Assembly: GCA_015698045.1 (NCBI GenBank)
Contig: BLAL01000012.1
Span: forward strand, 930,001-994,000
Direction of reading: 5' to 3'
Length of the DNA: 64,000 nucleotides
DNA from: Rhizophagus clarus
Lineage: Eukaryota; Glomeromycota; Glomeromycetes; Glomerales; Glomeraceae
The position numbers were made by a program, and so were the translations under genes. The notes beneath the pieces are model-generated. The model saw nothing but the letters and a program-made list of their open reading frames with translations, was not told where the DNA came from and made no database searches. Within the stretch, counting starts at the first letter, position 1; each line of letters opens with the position of its first letter. Positions 1-9,030 of the stretch are shown here, piece after piece.

Positions 1-101
1 TTCAAAGCTTTTATATCGATCAGTAAATCAGATCGATAAGTCATATGATCTATGCCAAAATCGCAGTTACTTATCGTAGCAGCGTAACTGATAGGTGTTG
101 C

Positions 102-1102
102 ATGACGCTGTTCACAGCACATGAAATACATACACACACCACAACGTTCAACTTTTATTGTCAAGAATAACCCTTTTACAAAAAGCAAATGGACGAAATT
201 GCAACGAAAAAAATTGATAAAAAATTCACAGTACGCGTTTGGGCGTTAGTTATGACGTTACCATTCGCAAGTTCAATCAATTCGATAAAAACACTCGTGA
301 CAAGCTCAGAGAAATACAAAAACTTACAGTTCGACGTCTTGGAAACGTTTTACACAACTGAAAATCCGTGATCAACACTCTCCTGTGCATTCCAAAACTT
401 CTAAAAATTCGCAAGTAAATGTTCGAAATAGAGACGAAGGCGCGTCATACAGTACGTCTTCAGCAACTCCTTTGCTCAGTTAAACACCGAAAATTCATTC
501 CTAGTTCGTATTACTAACAATAACTTTAACGCTAATGCTCGTTCCGAGCGTATATCACAATTATCCAGTTTACAATCCTCCCACAATGCACAACCTGCTA
601 CGTCCTCAGGCTCGCGCGTTCGGGCAAGTGCACACCATTCTACGTCAAACCTCTAATTCGGCTCAAGTCACAACTTAAGCAACAATTATAAACTATTCCA
701 AATATGACAGAATTTACATTTGGCATGCCTTGGCGTGAAAGAAAAATTCGGGGACTCTATTGGTCGCTCCGTATAGCGACCAGCTCAAACTTTCTACACA
801 GTGTTCTGTGGTACAACCACATGGTGAATCGCGAAGCATATCTTTCTTTTAGTTTAGATTCTTTGTTATATTTTGGATTATCTTATTGTTCTTCCTAATA
901 TCCCTTTAATCGAAGTGCGTTAAGTAGTTTCTTTTATAAGACTCTACTTCTTCTCTCATTCCGTTATCGGGATTGAGGCCCGGTTGTTTTACAATTAGGT
1001 TATAATATTATTTTTTAATTTTAATTTAGATTTTTTTTATATTTCTTTTTTTCTTTTAAATGTAAATGACATTCACTCGATCCCACAATAAATAAATAAA
1101 TA
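102..1102 (+). mobile_element. LINE-like (non-LTR) retrotransposon insertion, short copy
   Basis: The segment ends in a (AATA)n tail (1088-1102) and is bracketed by an exact 16-bp direct repeat, AACTGATAGGTGTTGC, at 86-101 and 1103-1118. An A-rich simple-repeat tail followed immediately by a target-site duplication is the signature of target-primed reverse transcription. Only about 1 kb is present and no reverse transcriptase or endonuclease domain is visible. Two short open stretches (189-371 and 704-898) have no recognisable domain. It is either a 5'-truncated LINE or a short non-autonomous derivative. The exact duplication suggests a fairly recent insertion. Family assignment is open. Confidence 0.7.
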
Positions 1103-1169
1103 AACTGATAGGTGTTGCCCTTCAGTGATGTTCCAATAATATTATCCTAATAAAATAAAAAATAGAAAA

Positions 1170-1910
1170 TGAAAAGTTTGTTAGTAATGTTCGTCGATAC
1201 AAAAAATATATAAAAATATTTTCTTTATTCACCAGTATTCCGCAATACCACGTCTAAAAAAGCTGCTAAAAAAAAGAAAACAAAAAAGTTAATGATGTTC
1301 GTTAAAATTAAAAATTATGTATACAATATTTTTTTAATTACCAAATTCCCATGTCCAAAGTCTCAAAAAAATACCTAAAAAAAGAAAAATAATGAACAAT
1401 TAGAAATGTTCGTTAAGAAAAAAGAAAAAAAATTTTTTTTTAGTACCTGTCAAATTCTACCGACGTTTAGAGAAATTCTAAGAAAAGCCTAAAAAAGAAA
1501 TAAAATGAACATTTAGTAATGTGTGTTAAAATAAAAAAAAAATTATAAAAACCTTTTTATTTACCTAGCCAAATATTCATGTTGAAAAAATCTGCTAAGA
1601 AAAATAAAAGATAAAACCAGTTAATAATTGTTAAAATAATAAAAAAAAACATTAAAAAGTTTTTTACTTACTCAATTCCGCCTTAGAAGACTCAAACAAA
1701 TACCTAAAAAAAGAAGACGAACAATTAGTAATATTTGCTAAAATAATAGATTTTTAACTTTTTACTCACCGCGTTTCCATATTTAGAGAATCAAAAAAAA
1801 ATCCTAAAAAATAAATTAGTAATGTTCATTAAAGTAAATAAAAAAAATGAAAAAAAGTACCTACCAAAATGGCATGTTCAAAGAGCTTAAGAACCAACTT
1901 AAAAAACGTT
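1170..1910. repeat. Degenerate tandem array, unit about 92-120 bp, seven copies
   Basis: The phrase 'ttagtaatgttcgttaaa', in varying states of decay, recurs near 1170, 1290, 1398, 1514, 1619, 1724 and 1816. Each copy is followed by an A/T-rich stretch, then a variant of 'accaaattccatgtt', then 'aaaaaatacctaaaaaaagaaa'. Copies differ by many substitutions and indels, so the array is old. I see no gene in it. Confidence 0.65.
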
Positions 1911-2124
1911 ATTTTTTTGTGTTTATTTTTACTGTTAAAAAATTTTTTTTAAAAAAATGTGAAAAAGAGGAAGAGAAAAGTATATAGAAATTACGCGTGA
2001 AGGGCAAAGGGAAAAGACATAAAAAAAAGATCAATTTTTTTTTTTAACTCGACAAGTCATAAATAGTTTTGTAACACATATTTGTAGATCATCTTATGTG
2101 AAAAATAAAATTGATTTTTATAGA

Positions 2125-2288
2125 AGAATCCTTAAAGTTTTTTTTTGTAGGAATCTTTAAGGATCCTATAAGTTACAGAATCCTTAAAGATCCTTAAGAT
2201 TTGTTAAGGGATTTTTAAGGAATCCATAAAATACCGGATCCCTAAGGATTCTATAGCAATTTATGGAATCCCTAAGGATCCGCACCCT
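2125..2288. repeat. Cluster of AAGGATTC/AAGGATCC motifs
   Basis: About 160 bp contain roughly ten variants of 'ccttaaggat' and 'ggatcc' in both orientations, so the tract is full of overlapping short inverted repeats. It joins the degenerate array on its left to the ATCG-hairpin array on its right. No coding potential. Confidence 0.5.
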
Positions 2289-3200
2289 AAAAAATTTACT
2301 GATGCAAAACGATTTTTTTTCTAATCGTTTTAACTAAAATTTAAAAAAGAAACTGATTTTTTTTATCGGTTTAACTATTCTTTTAATAAAACGATAAAAA
2401 AAATCGTCTTTTTTTAATATAACAATTTAAAAAAATTGTTTTCTTTTTGAATTTTTTTAGTTAAAACGATAAGAAAACGATTATTTTTTTATCGTTTTAT
2501 TAAAAGAAAATGATAAAAACGTTTTCTTTGATCGTTTTATTAAAAGAAAACGATAAACCCGTGTTTAATTAAAAAAAAAAAACGATAAACCCGATTTTTT
2601 TTATCGTTTAATTAAGAAAAAAACCGATAAAAATGACTTTTTTTTATCGTTTAATTAAGAAAAAAACCGATAAAAATGACTTTTTTTTATCGTTTAATTA
2701 AGAAAAAAACCGATAAAAATGACTTTTTTTTATCGTTTAATTAAGAAAAAAACCGATAAAAATGACTTTTTTTTATCGTTTAATTAAGAAAAAAACCGAT
2801 AAAAATGACCTTTTTTTATCGTTCAATAAAAAAAAAAACGATAAAAATGACTTTTTTTATCGTTTAATTAAAAAAAAACGACAAAACCAATTTTTTTTAT
2901 CGTTTAATTAAAAAAAAACGATAAAAACGTTTTTTTATCGTTAAAAAAAAAATGTTTTTTTTAATAGTTATATTAAAAAAAAAACCGGTTTTGTTTTTTT
3001 TTAAAAAAAAATAATCGTTTTAATTAAAAAAAAATGATTCTTCTAATCGTTTTTTTTTATTAATCGCTTTTTAAAAAATATAAAACCCTTTTATTTACGA
3101 CTTCTTTAATTGTTTTAATTAAAAAAAAAAATGATTTTTTTACGATTTAATTAAAAAACTCATTTTTTTAAATACTTTAGTCAAAAAAAGAACGCCGTAT
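2289..3200. repeat. A/T-run array of ATCG...CGAT hairpins
   Basis: The stretch alternates A-runs and T-runs punctuated by 'ATCG' and 'CGAT', giving many potential hairpins of the form T-run-ATCG, spacer, CGAT-A-run. Its middle (2592-2809) is a regular 43-bp minisatellite annotated separately; the flanks look like decayed versions of the same unit. No gene is visible. Confidence 0.6.
2592..2809. repeat. 43-bp minisatellite, five near-identical copies, palindromic unit
   Basis: The trinucleotide 'gac' that ends each unit occurs at 2635, 2678, 2721, 2764 and 2807, exactly 43 bp apart. Units are almost identical; the last has one T-to-C change. Each contains TTTTTATCG and, after an 18-bp spacer, its exact complement CGATAAAAA, so every unit can fold into a 9-bp-stem hairpin or cruciform. 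The high identity implies recent expansion by replication slippage or unequal exchange. Confidence 0.85.
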
Positions 3201-4451
3201 CGGCATTTTGATAATTGAAAAAACGTTTTAACGTTTTTAATTGGCGATCCGCGAGTCAGGTGATGAAAACGATAATAAAATTCGACGGAAATTCATTAAT
3301 TAAAAACCGTATTTCTGAATGTGAAGTTGTTTGCGAATTTCGCTAGCCAAATGTCTATAAAACGTCATTTTAATTCGAAACTTTTAGGAATTGGCTTATT
3401 TTCCCAACATTACATTATGGTATTTTTACACGAGATTGGTGGGAAACCGTTTCATTAAATTCGAACAACAAAAACATAGTTTTTACCGTACCATTTCGCT
3501 TATACATGCGTGTTAGTTGTATCCTTAATGGTTTTCAATGTACTTGTGAGAATATAAGTTCAAAAATAGAACCTTACATATGTTGTTTTTTATGGCAATT
3601 ACCCTAGTATATTGGATTAATCTGTCAACCAGTTAAATCAATACACTGAATCATAATTCAGTAAATACATTGGCATTTGTAATTCCCAACTCCCCTCTGA
3701 ACATGAACTCTTGTTATACTAGTAACACTTTGATTGAAATTGCAAATTGATTTTTTTTTCCATTTGCTTTATTGAAAGGTATTCCGTCTGTTACTATCCA
3801 ATCATTCTTAGTTCTTTTTGTTTATGTTCTTTGTAAGGCACCGCCTTTTTAATTTATTATCAATTTTAAATTACTCCTAAATAGATATACAGATACTAAT
3901 TAATGTTATTATTTTCTTAAATGCATAATTTTTATAGTATACGTATCATTAAATTTACGTGCTGTATTCAAATGATAATTCATAGTACTTGTTTGTAAGT
4001 TATAAACACTAGAAAAATCGCAAGTTTCTTTTATATCATCAATAGTTTTAGCATAGAAACAACAAGCTTTCCATCAGTTGCTAACTTAAAGTCCAACTCA
4101 CCTTGTTAGATACATCAACCCATACTAAGACCTCCTGAAAATTTTCAGTATTCTGCCTTTTTTTTTGAAGGTACTTTTGAATTTCAAAAGTTCGCTTATT
4201 ACCATTGTTGAACTAGGTATATTCGATATAAATAAATATTTTGTTTTTCGTGATACTGTAGATTTGATAATTTCAAAAAAAAAAAAAAAAAAAAAAATAC
4301 AAAATTTATTAAAAAAGAAGTATTCCGAATTTTATATAAAATCCCTGAATATATTGATTGAATACCTCCTTGTAGTCTCCTTGTACAAATTATGAAGCCA
4401 TGAATTGAATTAATTGCCAAATATCATAATGATTAATTTGCCATTAGAAAG
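3201..4451. other. Gene-free interval
   Basis: I see no supportable gene here. Open frames are short and rich in Ile, Lys, Phe and Tyr, as expected of random AT-rich DNA. A poly-A run of about 20 lies at 4277-4297. Confidence 0.5.
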
Positions 4452-4974
4452 TAGGGATGCCAAAAGTTCGGTTATAACCGGTCATAACCGGTTTTTGCCG
4501 GTTCGGTTTCGGTTCGGCTTTAGTCCAAGACCGACCGGTTAACCGTCGGTTTTATATATAAAAAAACCGATGAAAAAACTGATCGGTTAATTGTAAATAT
4601 TTTACAACATATCCCGAAAAAATATCTTTGTTTCAATTGTGAACAACTAAAATACATGAATTTTAATGTTTAAATTTATAGTATTTTCCTTTTTGAAATT
4701 ATAGGGAGAATTTTAATTTGGTGCGATGATCACGTGATTTTTGTATCGCCAAAAAATCACAAAATCGGCACTATTTTTGTAAGAAAAAATTATGTAAATT
4801 TAAATGTTATTATTAAATAAAGTCATAATTTGCACTTTCTAATAATAATTTATTCGGTTTTGCAATCGGTTTTGCGGTTCAGTTTCATCGGTCGGTTTTG
4901 CGGTCAGTTCAGTTTTGGCTGAAAACCGCGGTTTTAAAACCGAAACCGAACCGAACCGACCGTTGGCATCCCTA
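4452..4974. mobile_element. hAT-type MITE (TAGGGATGCCAA termini)
   Basis: The element begins TAGGGATGCCAA and ends TTGGCATCCCTA, and is flanked by a perfect 8-bp duplication TTAGAAAG at 4444-4451 and 4975-4982. Subterminal regions on both sides are dense in CCGGTT/AACCGG and CCGAACC motifs in inverse orientation. At 523 bp it has no room for a transposase. An 8-bp duplication with this kind of terminus is typical of the hAT superfamily, so this is a non-autonomous copy. The intact duplication argues for modest age. Confidence 0.85.
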
Positions 4975-5434
4975 TTAGAAAGCTTTTTAATTTTCAAAAA
5001 TTTATTATATATACTATATATTATTAAATGTATAGCAATATTCTATAAGTACAATAAAAAAAACATTTAATAATCAAAATAATCATAATAAAAAATTAAA
5101 ATGTTTCAGTATTACCAAAAAATGAAATTTAATCCAGACTCAGAACTGAACTGTATCTACAGGATAAAATAATCGTTAGCATAATAATTACGTCCTTAAA
5201 TAAAAAAAAATAATTATTTAATAAACAATTTAATATGCTTTTTTACTTAAATTCTAACGATATTAATATAACATCAAAGTTCGATTACTCGAATTATTTT
5301 ATAAATTAAAATAATAAGAGAAAAAATTTAATTATAGTAAATGAAATATTAAACATATGTGTTTTATATCGAAATATATTATTAGGTTTAATAACTAATA
5401 AACTATTTGTCAAAAGAATAGTAATTATGTACTG

Positions 5435-6269
5435 CAGTGTTCGGTAATGACCTGGTCATTTGACCATTTTTCGGATTAGGAATCATTTGGCCAAATGATA
5501 CCCTATCATTTGGCATTTGTCATTTTGTCATTTCGCAAATGACCAAATGCCAAATGATTAGGTGTCATTTGACTGTCATTTGCATCATTTGTCATTTGGT
5601 CATTTGTCACTAAAATACAGAAAGACTATTAGACAATTTAATTACATCATCACGTGATGTATAATCGCAAAATCATAGTCACCTAACTAATGACACAGCA
5701 AAAATTATTAATATTGTATGCATAAATAAAATTTCAAATGCGAAAAATAGGTTCTATATGCAGTATATGAGTTACAATTCTTGCAAAATTTATTAGCTTT
5801 TATTGCTTTTGTTGATGAAATAAACCCATTGATGAAATAACTCTATTGATGAAATGATGATCGGTGAATAATAATCTTGTCGGTAAATCACTATTGGTGA
5901 GATTATTGATAGTGAGACAATTTTCATTAAATAAATGTAATATTATTTATAAAAAAAAAATGGAGTTTATGATTAAATAGGTGTAAAAAAAATTATTTCT
6001 ACCAATAAAAATAATAATAAATCACGTGATTTGATACTCTTTCACTACTATTAAAACTTTTTTTATTACATATACTAAATAAATTTTGTTTTAATATTTT
6101 GTTTCTTTATTTTAAAATAAACAAAATAATTAATAATAATTCTTGAAATATTCAATATTTTTCAAATGACTTAAATGACTGATCATTTGAGTTCCAAATG
6201 ACAAATGACAAATGACAAATGACTTGTCATTTGAGTCATTTGTCATTTCAAATCATTTACCGAACACTG
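5435..6269. mobile_element. hAT-type MITE (CAGTGTTCG termini), long copy
   Basis: The left end CAGTGTTCGGTAATGA and the right end TCATTTACCGAACACTG are inverted repeats with a one-base offset. Flanking 8-mers ATGTACTG (5427-5434) and ATGTACTA (6270-6277) match at seven positions. The ends are packed with the heptamer CAAATGA in opposite orientations, and the 500-bp centre is plain AT-rich DNA without a transposase frame. The same family recurs at 45815-46077. Confidence 0.8.
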
Positions 6270-6359
6270 ATGTACTATACAGTATTTTTAAACGAAAATT
6301 TTTTGGTAAAATGATTCTTTTATGATATCTTTGTATTTATATAAAAATTTTCATCAATG

Positions 6360-6480
6360 TTTGATTTTACAAAAATCAATTGATCAATCAAAATTACCTT
6401 TTGATTGACCAAAATTGTTGTGATTGATGAATTCCATTGTCGACTACATGTGATCGATCATAATTGAGCTGCAAATGTTG
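6360..6480. mobile_element. Fragment related to the GATCGATCA-rich hAT MITE
   Basis: The segment contains runs such as 'tcaattgatcaatcaaaa' and 'catgtgatcgatcataatt' that resemble the subterminal sequence of the complete MITE at 9284-10244. No matching ends or duplication are visible, so it is a relic at best. The rest of 6278-7154 shows nothing else. Confidence 0.35.
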
Positions 6481-7154
6481 GAAGCACTTGTTGTCGTCCG
6501 CTATGCTGTAGTATGTTAGAAAATATGAGCCAAAATATCATTTACCAGAGAAAGCAGTGACGAAAAGATAATGGTAAACAGGATTTGTGAAAGCTAAGCA
6601 TACTTTATATATCAATCTACATGTAAGCTGTTGATAATTCTTATGACAAATACATGTACCGATATGAGGTTCTTATTTTCATGAATTGTTAAACCTTTTT
6701 ACCTTGTTGCTTAACTTTAATCATCTCAATTCACAAATGGTATGTGTGGCAAATAATTATTAAAATTAACCTTTGTATAATTATTAGCCTAATTTTCCCC
6801 GTTTTTATTCCCATAAAATTAATAAAATATTTGCTAGCAGATTCAAACCGAAAAGAAAATCTGAATGAATTTTTTCTTTAATAAAAAGATCTGTAATATT
6901 TAATGTCCGTAATAGTAAAATTTTTAATTATAAATAGATAAATTCATTTTAGTTAACAAAATATTAACACACTTAAAATTTGTTTTGTTATATAATTAAT
7001 GTATTTGAATTTTATTTGCTTATTTATAAATTCAAAATAGTCACTTAACCCTCCACCCTTAACTAATAATAATAATAAAAAGATGCACTGGAGTGATGCC
7101 AAAACTCTGTAATTTCATTTTGAATACATAACTATTTTAATATGTTGATTAAAC

Positions 7155-8552
7155 CTATTCAAAATGCATGTTATATCTTTTAATAATTCCCAATGCTTTA
7201 TATTTTTTTATTAATCTCATCAAAGCAGAAAATTCTTTTATGTCTCTATAATTAAATTGTAGAAACATAGGATGTCTACCTTTCCAATTATCAAGAAATT
7301 GTTTTAAGGATTCTAATTTATCTGGTATAAATAAATTACTAAATTTAAATTTAAATAAACTAGCAGGTGATGACTTAGCTAAAATTTCAAATAGCTCTCT
7401 CGGATCAAACAAATTATCAACTGAAATGAATAATTCGTCTAAATATTTACAATTAATCAGTACTTTTTCAAATTCTTTAATATTATTTCTCATAAGGATT
7501 ATTTTAAGATATTCTAGTTTTGGACATTTTTGATAAATAGCCTGAATTATCCTCCTATTATCAATCTCTTCATAAAATACATAATCAATATTTATTTTAG
7601 TAAGATGCCCGTTTGTATTTTCAATTAAATTTGCTAATTTTTCCACTGGAATAGCTCTAGTTTTTAAAATTTGTAAGAAAGGTAATGATAAATTTTCCAA
7701 ACAATCCCATGAATAATGATAATTACTATCCAATTCCAATTCTTTTAAATTTTCAAATGATGAAAGAATTTTTGTAACAGGTGGTGCACTTATCTTAAAA
7801 TGCCGCATGGATTGTGAATGTTTCCTTAAGGAATTTTCAAGAATTTTATTAAATTGTAAACTATTGGGGTGTGAAAAATAATAATAATCGTTATGAATAT
7901 GTACATTGGTTAACTTTTTAGGGGTATCAATTAATTTAATAACCTCATAATTGTTGTCTTTCTCTTTGACATAAATTTCGAATTCTCTAATTGATTCACA
8001 TATTTCTGCTAATCCAGTTAAAACGTTATTATTCATATCAGCATTGCAGCTAAGGAATATAATTTTAGAGAAGCATTGCTTTACCTCAGGAATAAGACTT
8101 ATTTGATAATCGAATCCTTGGGGCACATAAAGATGCGTAAATTTTGTATTTTCATTGATGAAAAGTTTGATTATTTCATTTTGGATAATTGAAATTTCAT
8201 GACATTCATGATATTCGAACATATAGATCATCCTTTTAATTATATCTAAATTTAGGTATTTACAAAAACTAATATAATTAAATGAAAGTTTTTCATTCAA
8301 GTTTATTAAAGGATAAATGCCATGACATTTTAAATTATTTCTTGATTCTTTTGATAAATGTGAGATAATTATATTTAATAGTAAGCTTTCCCTTCCATAT
8401 TCCAGGTATTTCCAAGGGTTTTTCCATAATATTTGGATAACTATTTCACAAAATATTTTATTGACTAAAAGGCATGAACAAAGGGACTTTTTATCGTTTC
8501 GTAATTCATCGAATATCAAATAAAGAATATCTATATTTAACTTTGGTGACAT
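7155..8552 (-). CDS. F-box/leucine-rich-like protein, intact
   Basis: The gene encodes 465 residues in one uninterrupted exon. The N-terminus (about residues 4-48) is an F-box: 'LNIDILYLIFDEL', then 'CLLVNKIFCEIVIQILWKNP'. The remainder is a degenerate leucine-rich-repeat-like region containing 'KILSSFENLKELELDS' and 'NTNGHLTKINIDYV', matching its paralogues at 23618 and 52917. By family knowledge, such proteins bind Skp1 through the F-box and present substrates to an SCF ubiquitin ligase; the target is unknown. The start is the ATG just before the F-box, preceded by an A-rich leader and a TATA box 67 bp upstream. It ends in '...YNMHFE' rather than the usual '(D/N)FEW'. Intactness suggests function, but expression is unproven. 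Confidence 0.85.
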   Translation of the reverse strand: MSPKLNIDILYLIFDELRNDKKSLCSCLLVNKIFCEIVIQILWKNPWKYLEYGRESLLLNIIISHLSKESRNNLKCHGIYPLINLNEKLSFNYISFCKYLNLDIIKRMIYMFEYHECHEISIIQNEIIKLFINENTKFTHLYVPQGFDYQISLIPEVKQCFSKIIFLSCNADMNNNVLTGLAEICESIREFEIYVKEKDNNYEVIKLIDTPKKLTNVHIHNDYYYFSHPNSLQFNKILENSLRKHSQSMRHFKISAPPVTKILSSFENLKELELDSNYHYSWDCLENLSLPFLQILKTRAIPVEKLANLIENTNGHLTKINIDYVFYEEIDNRRIIQAIYQKCPKLEYLKIILMRNNIKEFEKVLINCKYLDELFISVDNLFDPRELFEILAKSSPASLFKFKFSNLFIPDKLESLKQFLDNWKGRHPMFLQFNYRDIKEFSALMRLIKKYKALGIIKRYNMHFE

Positions 8553-8618
8553 TTTTGGAAAAAATTTTTTTTTTTCTTTGATGATGTGAAACTTTAATGT
8601 AAAAGTGAGCTGATGTTC

Positions 8619-8627
8619 TATTTATAC
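8619..8627 (-). promoter_or_regulatory. Probable TATA box of the F-box gene at 7155-8552
   Basis: On the minus strand the sequence reads TATAAATAG, 67 bp upstream of the ATG at 8552. The leader between them is A-rich and lacks another ATG. This is a textbook TATA position for a compact fungal promoter. Confidence 0.55.
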
Positions 8628-9030
8628 GTTTGTTACACATGATTATGATTATCCAAAAATCATACGATGTTTGTATCACAGGTGTCACTCATTCGTTATT
8701 AGTGACAATATGTTCTTCACATGTTATTTGTCACACCATATTTTGATATAATTCATGTCGTAAACTCGTAATGCGTAAAAGTTAAAGTACATATGACTAT
8801 ACTTTGGCCTATTCGAATATTTTCATCTAAACAGTAGGTAATAACATGGAATACAAGGCAAGGAATTTTATTTCAGTTATTTAGTAATCTTTTTATAAAA
8901 AAAAAATAATACGTTTATTTTAAATAAATAAAATAAATAAATAAAAAAAAATGAAAATTTATACTACATAAACTATTAAACTAAACATCTTTAAAAAATT
9001 ATAACATACAATATGAACTCGGCAATATCT

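Noticed and set aside
2592-2809. CRISPR-like regular repeat spacing
   Set aside because: The whole 43-bp unit repeats with no unique spacers, so it is a minisatellite.
2891-3060. Hairpins followed by T-runs that look like bacterial terminators (also at 22891-23235)
   Set aside because: They are tandem repeat units in a eukaryotic, gene-free or transposon context, so intrinsic termination is not a sensible reading.
8920-8953. (AAATA)n stretch that might be a LINE tail
   Set aside because: No flanking direct repeat or element body was found; treated as a simple repeat.
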